From: Amphimedon queenslandica
Taxonomy: Eukaryota > Porifera > Demospongiae > Haplosclerida > Niphatidae
NCBI RefSeq assembly: GCF_000090795.2
Contig: NW_003546475.1
Coordinates: forward strand, 10,609-74,608
DNA: 64,000 nucleotides
Direction: 5' to 3'
Notes under the pieces: model-generated
Seen by the model: the letters and a program-made list of their open reading frames with translations, nothing else
Databases searched by the model: none
Told to the model about the DNA's origin: nothing
In this document: positions 1 to 12,880 of the stretch, piece after piece
How positions within the stretch are numbered: position 1 is the stretch's first letter
How the letters are laid out: each line of letters begins with the position of its first letter
Translations under genes and position numbers: made by a program

Positions 1-1407
1 ATATTGAGCCTTCATTGCATCAAGCTCACTCTTTACCTTCTACAATATAAAATGTACATATAGACACATACATCATTGTAAATAATCACTATCTTACTCT
101 GACGGAACTTTCAATCAATTCAAATGCTCTCTTTGGAACAACGTCACCATAAACAGTCATTACTTCATTAATACGCTTTTTGGCAACATGAATATCCTCC
201 TTGACACGTCTTTATACAAAAATATTACATTATTGTATAAAGTATGTTTACATACCGTAGTTTCAATTTCAAAATAACTAGGTCTTCCTTTTCCATAAGT
301 ACTTCTTCATCTTCTTGATCATCGTTTTGCTTAGCTTTCAAGTCATTGTAGTCCGCAATTAGAAGTCTCCTATGAAAATGGAACAATCTGAATAACATCA
401 AAACATATATAGCTGTGCTTTACCTTGCATCAGCCTCAAAACGGTACTTCTCATATAGATCAGCTACCTCCTTTTGTAGCTACACATACAGTATAAGAAG
501 GATATTATTTGCATTTAAAGACACTGTGTCATAGTAATAATAACATCGTTAATTTATGATTAATAGAATTGAATGAAGCCGTTTATTTTTTACTTACTCT
601 TTTTACCAGTACTTCATAGGAGAGCTCTTCTTCCATTAATGTGTCAATCTCTTTTTGCAACTGGTGATTCTGCTGCTTCTCCTTCCCATCCTCTGTACAA
701 GTACATGAATGAGGATAATTAAATGTATTACAGTAGATTTAAAATGCAGCTCACGTTTCTTGTCACCGCTTTCTTCCAATGCAATGATTTTTTGTTCATA
801 CTCCTCCCTCATTGAGCGTAGCTTGGCCTATAGTAAATATAATATTTACCAATGATGAGTTGTGAAAGTATTTTAAAACTAAAAAAGTGTAATTACATGC
901 AGACTGGTACAATTGTGACACTTGCAACAAGTCTATCTGCATATTCTTCGCACCTGTAATGGAAGCAGCTCCTTAATCTTTTGTTCCTGATCAAAAACGA
1001 TTAGATCATACTCATTTTTAATGGAAGCGAGCAATGGCTTGTAAGCAGTGAAGTTCTCTACCAAGCGATCAAATACTTCCCTCTGAGCCTGTGCAGAGTA
1101 CATCATAATGCAATTTGTACATAGCAATCACTTACTTGGAGCCTCAGCAGGTGCGTTCCGCGTCGAGGGTTGCCTAATAACTCCAGCTCTTTCTTCAAGT
1201 AGTCATCCAACTCTCTCAATAATTGGGGCTTAGGAACAACGGATCGCTCGTCCTTACAGCTAACAGGCCACGTTTCCAGCGTCCCCCTCTGAACTTTAGA
1301 CTAGTGTCATGAGCAGCATATGTAAAACACGAGAGGGGCTAAATAAAGCCTTGGATGTTTACCTGCTGCCACAAGCTAGCTTTGGCTTCAGTTTCTTTAG
1401 CCGCCAT
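1..1407 (-). CDS. TSNAXIP1: TSNAXIP1-like coiled-coil protein, 5' part of gene
   Basis: Multi-exon gene on the minus strand, cut by the left edge, so the C-terminus is missing. The start ATG at 1407 opens MAAKETEAKASLWQQ. The next exon (about 1138-1303) ends a basic stretch with a PKPQLLRELDDYLKKELELL segment. The exon near 940-1105 encodes EVFDRLVENFTAYKPLLASI, followed by KNEYDLIVFDQEQKIKELL, which matches the conserved N-terminal domain of translin-associated factor X-interacting protein 1. Later exons (about 600-700, 424-480, 250-370) are coiled coil rich in E, K, Q and L, for example LQKEVADLYEKYRFEADAR. In vertebrates the protein is testis-enriched and linked to translin-associated factor X; a ciliary or centrosomal role is only inference. 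Introns are about 60-150 nt. Confidence 0.75.
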
Positions 1408-3654
1408 TGGATTCGTCAGTATCGTCGCTAAATTAATGTTGCTGCGCCGTGGACTGCGTGGAGAGTGAGACTCATTCACACCATAGATATTTATATGGAT
1501 TGGAAACAGGGCAAGACCGGATGGTCACATGCTCTTTTCGCACGAATTACCCATGCACGTGGAAAAATGTGACAGTATTACTTGAAGGCTGGTTCTGAAA
1601 GTATTCTCAACATGAGAATTTTAATTTATACTCCAAAGGTGAAGGAAACAAAGGAGAGGAAATATAAAAGAGAGAGAAAAATATATACCAATAATATTTA
1701 AAATTCAATAATATTAATAAAAATAATTATGTATCACTGAGTGATAATAATTAATTATCACTGAGGTATTGTAGATGACTTTGTAGACTATGAGTTCCTT
1801 GATGACATGCCACAAACAAGTAGATCCAATCATTAATGATGATTACAGTTTGCTGATGGCTTATACTCTTGGTTTTCTCAATATGGTAGTCTAAGACAGT
1901 GCAAAACATGCTATTCTGTTCACACCAGTAAACCATAATAGATGAAATTGATCCTAGTATGACATAAATCAATACATAATACTTTTTAGTAGATGATCAA
2001 CCTACTGTTGCTAATAGACTTACTTCAATTGGCAGTGAAACACCACCTTCATTAATTTTAACCTCCTCACTTCATAATTTCTCCTATTTGAAGACATCTA
2101 TTGAACAAAAAGACATAACTGATACACAAGTACATTCTTAAACACTATATGTCTGAATCAAGTCATATACACTTGATTGGCCTAAAATGTGCCCACCGTG
2201 GGGTACACGTAACCAAGATTAAAAAGCTACTAACTTAAAAATCCTTCCTTATTTAATCAAAATGCCCAGTTCAGTACATGCACACTCATACTGATCACAT
2301 CTATTCAAAAATTCAAAGTAATTCTATGGCTAGTTTGTAAGAAAATGTGCCCACCAGGTGTTAATAATAATAATAATAACAATAATAATAATAATAATAA
2401 TAGACATAATTTTACATCTTCGTGAGTATTGTGGGAGATGATAGCACACAATTCATTTACTTAGCTTTTTAATACAGTACTAGTTACCTGGGAAACACAG
2501 TGAAGCAACAATTGGATCCAAATCTGTCTAAGGTAAATCATTTGCCATCTCCCGAAAAGAGCCATTGACTAATAGGAAGTGACGTTTCAGGAGTTTTTAA
2601 TATTGGCTTCCTGTCATGTTTCCAATCCATGTACCATAAAATAATGTTCCGGTTCCGGATCCAATTAATTCCATGCATGTCAAGCAGTGTGATTGTTGTA
2701 AGTTTCATTTAGTGCAATTTTATTTTTTTAATTTATGAATTTACAGATCTAGCTTTCTGATGAGTATTTTAAATTTTTGTGACTTATGAAATGCATTCTT
2801 TGCAGTATGCCCAGCCTAGACCTGTACATAGTTCTGCCTATGGTGGTTGGGGGGGGGGTGGTTGGGACCACCACCTCAACAAATGAACCAACCAGTTCAT
2901 CACTTAGACCAACCATGCAACTAATATTAATAACCATGCATAAAGCATGATATTGTAGTCACTATGGTGTACATAAGTCTTCAACCACCACTAATTTTTT
3001 TCTAGGCAGAATCCTGCCTATAGTAGAGCCAGACAAGAGAGGAATGATACAATAGAGTAATTCCCAAACTCTTTTAATAAGTACTTAATAACTTTATGAA
3101 GAAAGAGTTTACTGAACAGTTAACTTGTGCAACTTTATCATTACTGAATCATTGTGTACTGAAGTGCATAAAAAGTAGATCTATGGCTAAACAAACAGTT
3201 TTAACTAATGTATTTTGTAATTGTATAGTCTTCACTCAATACCCTAACAAAAAATTACTCATGAGAGATGAATTAGTCTAATCTGAAAATGAAACTTATA
3301 TGGAGCATGCTAGTCTCGGGGCCAGACCCATATGCAATGCTGATACTGTACACTAACTACTTCACTACTGGTAGTACTTTCACTACTGATAGTACTCAGC
3401 AGTGAAATTTTAGTAGTAGAACCAGAACCAGCCAATTTATTAGTGCTTTTTAGTTTTAGCTCCTGGTTTTACTTTTAGATGTCACACATGATAAGACGTG
3501 GCTACCTGGCCAATGGGCATGGTTCAAAAGTGGTTTTGGAAATCACTGGTTTGTCGGCTTAATAGTTTATAGTTTATCAAAAGGAGAAAGCCGACCCTTG
3601 GGACTGAATTAGAGCGTACAAAGCAGGGAAGTGAAGGAGCAGGCTCCTGCATGA
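1408..3654. other. Gene-free spacer, repeat-rich
   Basis: No credible coding region is visible. Short frames here lack family motifs and sit in AT-rich DNA. The stretch holds an inverted TATCACTGAG pair near 1733-1774, a TAA microsatellite, a G-run, and a possible short inverted-repeat element near 2830-3020 whose ends read TCTGCCTA and TAGGCAGA. The region also includes the start of the TSNAXIP1-like gene and so presumably its promoter. Confidence 0.6.
2359..2402. repeat. (TAA)n microsatellite
   Basis: Fourteen or so near-perfect TAA units with one AAC interruption. Confidence 0.9.
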
Positions 3655-4720
3655 CTCATGCATTTACATCTATCAATATCTCAACAAACTGAACAAAGAC
3701 AAAGGCTACCAATCGCTTGAGTATGATGACATACAGTATAATCCTGTATAAAAAATACGAAATATTCTAGTATTGTGAACAAATACTGTATCTTGTTGAG
3801 AAATATTGCACTGCTGTCATTGTTGGTGAAACTGGGAGTGGAAAAACAACTCAGGTAGACTATACTATAATTAGTGCTAAAGGAATTGATTTTTATTGAC
3901 AGCTTTGTTTTATCTACATCCCCCAATATCCTCACGAAGCCAACTGGACTGGTAATGGATACATTGTGGCCGTTCCTCAACCAAAAAGGATAGCAGTCAC
4001 TACAGTAAGCAGAAGGGAGATTGAGTATAGGCCAGAGAAGAAATCCTTTATTACGATTATTTTGTGTTTCAAAAGTAGTGTCCAGAGTAGCTGATGAGAG
4101 AAGTGTAGTGCTAGGCCATGATGTACACACAATCAGGGTTTCCCATTGAATTTTGGCAAAGTGCTCATGTAGGTTTGTAAGTCAGTGTATTTTAAAGTTG
4201 CTCAAAAATTATTATACTATGCATGTACAATTACAATACAGGGAATTTTTTCATTTCCTCACAGGACGGGTCAGTGTTAAGATACAATGTATGCATAGAA
4301 ACTGTGTTCCAAGCTTGTACCAAATCACTTCTTTTTCACTTTTTGCATAGGAAGAGGTGGAAACTGATGTGAAGCTGTTAAAGGAACATGCAGAGAGAGT
4401 AACTAAAGGATTGCAGCTACTTCCTCTTCCTCTTTACGGTGGATTACCATACTCAGAACAAGTATTACCAATATTGCAATCATTATTAGATTTCTAGTAT
4501 ATTTTTTTGTTCAGATACAAGTATTTCAACAGACACCACTAAATTCAAGGAAGGTAATTAACCCCCTCTAATTAAGAATACAATAATAATAACAATAATA
4601 ATAATTATTATTATTACTGTTATTATTATTACTGTTAGGTTATTGTCTCTACTAATATAGCAGAAACATCAGTAACCATCAACGGTATTGTGTACGGTTA
4701 GCTTTCTAACAAGAAATAAT

Positions 4721-4941
4721 TACCATATAGCTCCAAATTTTTGTCTGTAAAAAAATTTTGTCTAAATTTTAATTTCTTGTTAAAATTAATTTTTGTCAAT
4801 AAAATTGTCGTCATTTTTATTATGAATTCACACAACACTCATGTGGAACAAAAATTTTGCTGGTTAAAAATTTTTTCAAGCAAAAGTACCTGACAATTTT
4901 GATGAAAATTTTGACCGACGAAAATTTGGAGCTATACAGTA
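4721..4941. mobile_element. MITE inside the DHX35-like pseudogene
   Basis: About 221 bp. It starts TACCATATAGCTCCAAATTT and ends AAATTTGGAGCTATACAGTA, which are near-perfect inverted copies. No coding capacity. It lies in an intron of the decayed helicase. Confidence 0.75.
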
Positions 4942-5139
4942 TTGCTTCTTATCATAATTCTGATACAGTAATTGATTGTGGATTTGTAAAGCTAAAGGCA
5001 TTCTCTCTACCAGACATCACTGATTTATTTTTATTATAGAGTCACTGGTAATAGTACCAAGATCACAGTCTTCTGCTTTACAAACAAGTGGTAGAGCTGG
5101 CAGAGTTTGCTCAGGGAAGGTATACAGGCTATACACTGG

Positions 5140-5600
5140 TAAGCTTTTTTTATAAAGTAACTTTTTTGATATTGAAGCATATTTTAAAATTTATAAAAAA
5201 TAATTTTGATGAGAATCAACTTAAACTTGATACACAACATAAGAGCATGCATGTGCATCAGAAAAAACAATTTAAATGGAGATTTGTCACCTTTTAAATT
5301 TTTTGGTGAAATATGGCCCAAGAGTGTGTACTTTAGTACAGGGCTTTGGCCCAATTTTTTAGCAAACTTTGAAAATTCATAAAAAATATAGTCTTGATCG
5401 GAATCAGATCAAACTTTCTACAACATAAGGACCTGTATATATATCAGGGAAAAATGTAAAAATCCCTCCTTTTTAATTTTGGCAAAATTTGGTGTGACAC
5501 TTTTACCCAATTTTGGAGCAGCAAATTCTAAAATTTTATGCATTAGAAAATTGAAATTGGATCACTTACTATATGTACAATTGTTTTCTATTACAATAAC
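5140..5600 (+). repeat. Member of the ~170-bp monomer dispersed repeat family
   Basis: Contains the family core (TTGATCGGAATCAGATCAAA, CTTTCTACAACATAAGGACC) and the linking TTTGGCCCAATTTT segments. At least two diverged monomers are present, inside an intron of the DHX35-like pseudogene. Confidence 0.65.
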
Positions 5601-6354
5601 TTGCTGTTACACTAGTCTTTAATACTACTATTGCACTCCTCCTACTCAGTTATTCATTATTTCCATACTTCATATTATTGTGATTATTTATATTTATGCA
5701 TATAGAGGAGTCATACAGAGCTCTTGATGTTACCATGCACTGCGCCAGAGGTTCAGAGAAGTAGCATGGCTCCTGTCATGCTCCAACTGAACGCTTTAAG
5801 AATCGATAATGTCTTAAGATTCAATTACCTCTCTGTGAGTAGCTGCATAATTTGCCTCTTGTTCCTTTTAAAAATCTTCATTCATTCTTCCTCATAGTCT
5901 CCTCCTGCTAAGTCCTTGTTACAAGGTCTGGAGCTGCTCTATGCTCTTGGAGGTAGACATGCATACAATGTTGATGCTTGTGGACTTGCTTATGCACTAT
6001 CATTCCTTTCCCTCTAGCATTAGATGATGAAGGTAAACTGACCAACCCTCTTGGCATGCAGATGGCTGAGTTTCCACTACAACCCCATGTTTGCTCGCAT
6101 GTTATTATTATCAGGTATACATACATACATATATGTACTACTGTTACATACACCAACTCATTCTCATAGAGTCTTTTGGTTGCTCTGAGGAGATATTAAC
6201 AATTACTGCTATGCTACAAGTTAATCATGCATTCCATCAACCAACAAGACAAAAAGCCAACACAGTGAGATACTCATGCTCCATTTAGTTTTAGAATATT
6301 TTTTACTTTAAGTTGTAAGCAAAGAGAAAGTTCTGTGTATATGAACTACATGTA

Positions 6355-6632
6355 TACTGTATTTCCTCGAATAAGGGCCTAAGCGTTTATTGCTTAACAG
6401 AGGCAAAAATCACGAAAAAAATTTCAAAATCCAAAACCTGGGCTCTAATCCACAACTCTATGTTCTGAAAACTGAGGATGAACAATTAGGCTATTTGGAC
6501 CACTCTAACCACAAGTGTACATAATACTGGGTAAAATATGCATAATCTATAGTGGTAATATAATTAGTGATAGGCACTTATTTGAGTAGGGCCCCTTATT
6601 TGAGTAGGGCCCCTATTCAAGGAAATACAGTA
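6355..6632. mobile_element. MITE between the DHX35-like pseudogene and the ABCH gene
   Basis: Terminal inverted repeats of about 26 bp: left TACTGTATTTCCTCGAATAA, right TTCAAGGAAATACAGTA. About 278 bp, no ORF. It sits just past the last recognisable exon of the helicase pseudogene. Confidence 0.8.
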
Positions 6633-6698
6633 CATGCACAGGCATACAAATGAAATGCATTTAGAAAAATTATTGTTTTTAATATACATGTACTTTGT

Positions 6699-9600
6699 TT
6701 ATTTTCTCAGTCTTAGCCCAACAGTAGCTAGTATAGCAAATAATATGAACCAACCAATAGTCACAGTGAATCCTCTCCATACTATCATATCATCTAAACC
6801 CCATCCTATAACAAGAAGAGAAATTTGTCACACAATCTGCCATGTCCTGTACATTCTTTCCCCAAAAATGGCACTCTAAACACATATTACGTACATTTTC
6901 TGATACATACATGTTAGTTTGTGTTGATTTTGATTAAGTGATTTATGGCTATTTTTTAAATTTTTGGAAAGTGCCCTTTACTATAGCCTATGTTTTTTTC
7001 CTAAAAATAGATTCAAAATGCGCCCAATGTTTATTAAATTTTTTGATACACATTGGCGTTAATGCTATGTGGAAATTTTGAGCTAATTCTAATGAATGTA
7101 TTTTTTAAAAATTAAGCCAATTAAATACTAAGGTAATGGTAATATGCATGCACGCACCTCTTCCCATTATTGATCTCATTGCTTCAGCTGCATATGTTGT
7201 AGGTAGAGCATAACTGATGTACTGCAAAAACTTAGGCATTCCTTCAACTGGCCATAAGATACCTAAAACACATGCAGTCACTTGATCAATCAAATATTTA
7301 CAAGTACTGTATACATGTCACTTATCAATACTATAGCTCATTCTAGTTGATTACTTATTACTCGTAAGTATCTAATAACTATAGCTAGGGGTATACTCAC
7401 AACTCATCATGAGTACAACATAAACAGATCCAGCCATTATGTTAGTTGCTGATGTTTCTTGATGGCAGAGAGAAGATATCAAAATACCTAAATTGTAATG
7501 AAAAGCAGAACATTTTGAAAATACACTTACCATATGTCATTCCTAACAAAAAATAAATTAAAATAAAATTAATTGAGTGCATTATTTGTTGATACCTGTT
7601 AGTCCTTGTAGCATTGTTAACAGCTCTACTAAGAATATGCTCATTAAATGGACCATATAAATCTAACAACAACCAGTTTAGTTAAAAGAAGTTTTATACA
7701 TTGTAGTTTCATATTACTACCTTGAAAGCAAATTTGACCAGTATAATTAGTATTAAGCTTTGTACAAACAATGTAAAGCATTGTGTGAGTATTTGGGCTA
7801 GAACCATTTCAGTCACATTTACTCCTGCTACCCATGTCCTGTCCAACAGTCCCTCCTTTCTCTCAATGACAAACAAAAGAGCAGTCAAACCAATGGACAT
7901 ACTAAATGTTATACTAAAATAAAGGAAAAAGAGACAGAAGTCACAATGTAAGCAGAATATTTAAAAGATCAAAAGCACTTGCAAGCATTAAGAAGACAAT
8001 ATTACATATATTTCTGTATGCTTACTCACATGACAATCATTCCAGGTGCAACATAATCAGAGTATGAAAGATGACGGCTACCATAAACAGGTGGATTATG
8101 ATTCTATATACATTCATACATGTACATACACATGCATGTAGAACATTTTACAAATACAACAATGTAACTTTCTTACTTTTATTGGTGAAGAGAAATCTTC
8201 TCTAGAATAATCATCACAATTATCAATGAATGCATCAAGAAAAAGCTGTAAAAGTTAATATATAAAATATTACTATTATTATTTTCAATATCATTACCTC
8301 AGCAGCAACTGCACTCATATTGTGCAACATGTAAGTTATTTGGAGATCTATAATTAAATTTAAATTTCAAATTTATGGTTTCAGACATGCAATAAACAAT
8401 TATGTACCAGTCATATCTTCAAATATTTCAATAGTGGATCCATTTATTACATCATCAGGTATGCTCTGATGAGCAACTATTAAAAATAGTTTTGTAATCA
8501 TGTCTTGAGTGAAGTTTTCCGGTATTACAATAGCCATCCATGCTTTGCCGTCCTTCACTGCATCCACAGCATTAGACTTATCATCATAATAAACCTAGAA
8601 AAAAGAGATAGATTATTTAAACAGATTGTTATTGAATCATGTATTAGAAGTAATGCTGACCATATCTAATGACTTGTGATCAAGTTTTGAAATAAAGAGA
8701 GAACCAAAATTATTCATATCATCAAATTTAGTGCAATAATCTTTAACAACAAGAGAAAAATCTGTATGAAGCAAAGACAGACATAATATAATCATAGATA
8801 TACTACCCGTTTTTTGAACAATTTAATACTTATTACAATATGATTGATACAAAATCTTTCTTTGCCAGCGAGAAAATGTATATATTTGTCCTTGTACTTA
8901 AGTGCTTCATAGCCCTTACAAAATTATGTAATGTGACATTAAGACTCACTGAATCCTTTATCACCGTTGAATATAGCAACATTGACACCAGAAAAATTGT
9001 TACCAACAGCCAAGCAGAATATTATAATTTGAATAGCAGGAAGAAGGAACTGAAATATGAGGAGTCCAGGGTTTCTATAGATACTAGTAAAGTTCTTCCA
9101 ACATAAAGCAGCAATCCTTCTTGGATGAGGTAATATGGATAATGGATTAATAGGGCCACATTCACAAAATGACTTGAACTCTAAAATTATAAAAAAATTA
9201 TTATGACTACTTCTTTCCATCCTTGTCTCTTGTTGGCTTTTCTTACTTCTCTTCATATTACTAGTCCAACTTGCTTCATTCCTCCCAACTGCAAGGGAAC
9301 TCTCTTCATTGGCACCATCTCCTAATGCTTTCTCATTTCCATACACATGTAATGGAGTTAATGAGTGTTGCTACAAAAAATAAACAAAATATACATGTAT
9401 CTGAAGTACAAGTACATTTCTTGATTCTATTCAGTCTCATTCTCTTATTCTCTAACTATAGATAATTGTGGTGATGGTTTTTCGTGTGCTTCTTGATCAT
9501 GACAGAGGTTTAAAAAGACTTCTTCGAGTGTCTAAATGAAGAAAAATAGTCATGTGACAATCATGTGATTATTACTGCCAATCCAGATGAGCTAATAAGG

Positions 9601-11671
9601 TCATCTGGTGGAGACTGAGCTAGCAGGCACCCATTCCTCATTAAACCAACCTATCAATTAATACATGTGTGTTAATTAAACAATGAGGTATAAGGACATA
9701 CATGTACATATACATGTAGATATCTATGACTGTTATTATCATTCATAACAGATCAAAGCAACATAACGAAAAGCATGTGCACTTACAATATGAGCTTGTC
9801 TTGCTTCGTCAATATAATGAGTAGTAATAATGATTGTTGTTCTTGTATTTTCAACTAATTCAAAGAGATGCTGCCAAATTCTATTGATAAATGAAATTCA
9901 AAAATAAAGAGCATTAAATGATGCAATTTAAATTTATCAAGAATAAACAAGGTAAATAGAATGACCATGCCAGCCCTACTATTGTGATACAACTCTTACT
10001 CTACATATTTGTAATGTCATAAAAATTAATGGTCATCTATTGCAATTTACAGTAGCTTTACATCCTTACATCAGAGAAGATAAAAGAAGATTGTATGTTT
10101 TGAAAATCAGCACTACACTTCCTAATACTTGTCAATACTCTTATACCAAATACAAAAGTTTTGAACATTAAATTTTTTAAATTTGACTTCTGGGTACCTA
10201 AACAATACCTTATAGCAGAAAAAATGATTTTGGTGACTGGAAAATTAATGATAAAATTTCCAAAATAAATCCCCCATTTTCTTTATTCTCATGCTACATA
10301 GAAATTTGCCAACATAACAACCAATACCGTATGGAAGGAAATTTTGGAGGTAGTTAAATTTGGCGAATTTGGCATTTTGATAGCCATTCGCCAAAATAAA
10401 AATTCGCCATTTTGAGCCATTATGCGCATGCTCAATGGCACATGGCCACAAATTCGCCAAATTAAAATTCGCCAATCATTCAAAATTTAGCAATTCGCCA
10501 AAATTTAGTCCCTCCAAAATTTCCTTCTGTACGGTACATTGCAATCATGGAATTACAAATGTCATGCACCATCAAATATTCATGCTGAAAAGACCATGTA
10601 TACATGTCAGTCCCAAAGCTACATGTACTTGAGGCACTACATATAATTCAATGTATAACATGAAACAATAAAAAGCTATAATGCTAAATATACTATACTT
10701 TGCTCTTAGTAAAGGGTCCGCCCCAACTGTAGGTTCATCAAGAATAAGTAGTGGGGGTTCTTGTAACATTGCAACTGCAAGTGAGACCCTTCTCTGCTGT
10801 CCACCACTATAGACAAAGGGATTACCATCAGCAAAATGTTTATGTTACCTTAGATTCTTAATAGTCTTATTGACAGAAGGAAGTTCAAGCAATTCCAAGA
10901 GATACTTTCCTCTTTCTTTTATTTTATTTATACTCATGCCATAAAGAATACCAAAGTAGTACATTGTTTCCATCATAGTGAAATCACAAAACAGAGCCAG
11001 ATCCTGCAAAATGTTATTATTGTACATGAAAGTCTGGTAGCCCATAACTTTGGAAGTTATCACTTATTTTGATTTAAAGAGCCGGTAAAATAACAATACC
11101 ATATAACTGCTTAATTTCAAGGGCATAATTTTCGCTGTTTTTGTGGATTTTCTGTATCCACAAAAGTTAATTCCATAAAATTATCCGTATCACCCATAAA
11201 CACATGTGCTTTAAAATAAGAGCCACAAAAGTTAATTCGCAAAAAAAAGACTTGTGGCCTGATTCACAAAAGGTTATTGCCTCGAAACTTTGTGGCTAAA
11301 TGGTATGGCACTAGTTTTCAACACTTAGCAACTAGCAAGGAACCTCACCTGAGGCATGTATCCCACATTCCTTCCAAGACCGACATGACCTCTAGTTTTA
11401 GGTGTTGATCCTAATACTGTCACTGATCCTTCAGATAAACTGATGCAGCCAAGAATACAACGCAAGAGTGTTGTTTTGCCAGAGCCACTACCGCCTAAGA
11501 GCCCATAACTATGAGAAAAGAGATATCAATAAAATCATAAAAGCTAATGAAGGTTCTTCCTCACATGCAACCACGAGGAACGTTCATCTCAAGTCCTTCG
11601 AGGACGGAGAGTGAGCCATAGGAAAAACAGGCACCTTTAATCTCCACTGCAGGCACTGGCCGCTTTCTCAT
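6699..11671 (-). CDS. ABCH-type half ABC transporter (NBD-TMD)
   Basis: Many-exon gene, start ATG at 11671 ([20 protein letters not shown]), stop at 6699-6701 after GLRLRK. The nucleotide-binding domain comes first: Walker [20 protein letters not shown] (about 11450-11510); Q-loop VGYMPQ; signature [14 protein letters not shown] then Walker [13 protein letters not shown] (about 10720-10800); H-loop [11 protein letters not shown] (about 9800). A membrane domain of the ABC-2 type 3 kind follows: a first membrane segment [20 protein letters not shown] (about 9010-9080), a long extracellular loop, [15 protein letters not shown] (about 7840), and [20 protein letters not shown] then [15 protein letters not shown] (7155-7260). 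This order and the ABCA/ABCH-like membrane domain point to ABCH rather than ABCG. Substrate unknown; family members are proposed lipid exporters. Several introns hold MITEs. Confidence 0.85.
6900..7110 (-). repeat. Partial member of the ~170-bp monomer repeat family
   Basis: TTGAGCTAATTCTAATGAAT is the reverse-strand form of the family core. It lies in the last intron of the ABCH gene. Short and diverged. Confidence 0.45.
10325..10536. mobile_element. TACCGTAT-type MITE in ABCH intron
   Basis: About 212 bp. Ends are TACCGTATGGAAGGAAATTT and AAATTTCCTTCTGTACGGTA in inverted orientation. The interior is built of repeated AATTCGCCA and GGCGAATT words. Close relatives lie at 42053-42233 and 54119-54316. 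Confidence 0.85.
11097..11305. mobile_element. MITE in ABCH intron
   Basis: About 209 bp. Starts TACCATATAACTGC and ends GGCTAAATGGTA; the inverted ends share TACCAT-TA and TTC-AGG blocks. The interior repeats CACAAAAGTTAATTC. Non-coding. Confidence 0.6.
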
Positions 11672-12079
11672 CAGTTGAAGTCGAGGTGGAAGTCATGTTT
11701 TTTGCTTTAGCTCAGCAAAAAGTAGGCGTAACCGTGAAGAAGGACTCAGAGGTGTGGCTGGTAGATGAGGACATGACATTAACAACCCTGCCAGGTATTT
11801 AACAAACCGGGTGATAAAGGAAAGAGTTTGGGGGTGCAACTTGTCATCGACTCCAATGGTGATCCAGTTGCAGCATTCTCAATTTATACATAGATCTACT
11901 CCCACATTGCATGGAATTTTATTTTGGAAACACGCAGCAAAACATAGATCTACTGATCTAAAAACAAGTATACAAAGATGTGGTCTAAAATGATGGCATA
12001 AACTGGTGACGGCTGCCAATATTAGTGCAAAAATGACATGGATGTTCAGTAGTTCAAAAACTATGTAAGTATTTTGGAA

Positions 12080-12880
12080 CAATTGGTTGGATTATGGGCA
12101 CTTGTAGGCTCACTGATTACCCCGGGCAATTAAAAGCGAGACGTTTTCCATGGCAGATGTTGCACTTGAAGGACTGGATCTCTCAGCTTTCCCTGAACTG
12201 CTCAAAGTCTATAATAAGATTATTTTCTCCCACAAACCATAATCTTCCCCCTCTGCAACTAAAATCAACCCCAGTTTAAAGAGTCTTTACTTTTAAATAC
12301 CTTGGACTACTTTTTACCACCACTTTCTCCCGGCTGAGATCTACATACCGGTATCTACACAATCATAAAGAAGGCTAGAAAAGTCCTTGGTCTACTTTAG
12401 AAATTTCTACTACCACTCTTCCTCTTTCACACTCATTCACCATAGTTCATCCCATCCAAGAATATGCCTCTATTGTAGTTTGAGACCCTTCCTCACCTTC
12501 TGTAGCATCCTCTCTTGAGTCAGTTCGCCCTTCATTTAGCATCCAAATCCTAGTCTTCACCTTACCACGACCTTCTACCTCAGTTTAACTCTCGTTTCCT
12601 CAGTCACTGCCAAACCAAATCCAAGACCATTTCTTTATTCAAGTTTAAGGAGAACTTGACTTTTTTTGTCCATCTCATCCCCTAGTTCTTGCTCCTCCCT
12701 CTACCTGTTCTCTCCTCTCTAACAATAAAGGCAACCTCTCACTTATTTTTTGTAAATCTTCCTCTCTCCACCACTCTTTCTTCCCTTCTGCAGTAAACTG
12801 AACTCTGGAGCTCTCTTCTATCAAACTCTCTTCCTGCATGATCTCCTGTATAAAACTGTATGCTCATTGTAATTTATAAC
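12080..12880 (+). mobile_element. Non-LTR (LINE) reverse-transcriptase remnant
   Basis: Degenerate plus-strand translation keeps the order typical of the C-terminal part of CR1/L2/Rex-like RT ORFs: SKSIIRLFSP and PPLQLKSTPV (about 12190-12275), FKYLGLLFTTTFSR (about 12290-12335), KKARKVLGLL (about 12370-12400), and a piece resembling VHPIQEYASIV then DPSSPSVAS (about 12445-12510). Several stops and frame changes are present, so it is dead. It occupies most of the spacer between the ABCH start and the SPMIP11-like gene. Confidence 0.65.

Larger units (their letters stand above)
3655..6264 (+). pseudogene. DHX35: Decayed DHX35-like DEAH-box RNA helicase
   Basis: Pieces of a DHX35-type spliceosomal DEAH helicase lie in order on the plus strand: SISQQTEQRQRLPIA (about 3670-3718); the Walker A motif VIVGETGSGKTTQ (about 3816-3855); IPQYPHEANWTGNGYIVAVP and VSRVADERSVVLGHDV (3910-4125); EEVETDVKLLKEHAERV with LYGGLPYSEQ (4351-4460); VIVSTNIAETSVTINGIVYG (4640-4700); VIDCGFVKLKAF (about 4971); SGRAGRVCSGKVYRLYTG (about 5085-5139); PEVQRSSMAPVMLQLNALRI (5749-5810); and FGCSEEILTITAML with HAFHQPTRQKANT (about 6170-6264). 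Splice sites are still visible, so this is a decayed duplicate with introns, not a retrocopy. Motif II (DEAH) and motif III are absent between 4140 and 4350. An extra C near 6090 shifts the frame before MFARMLLLS, in-frame stops occur, and the last third (HA2/OB region) is missing. An active helicase is unlikely. Confidence 0.8.

Noticed and set aside
1408-1500. Possible X-box before the TSNAXIP1-like gene (GTTGCTGCGCCGTGGAC)
   Set aside because: Only one half-site fits; spacing and second half do not match.
1751-1972. 73-codon frame on the minus strand
   Set aside because: No family motif, in a repeat-rich spacer, no splice context.
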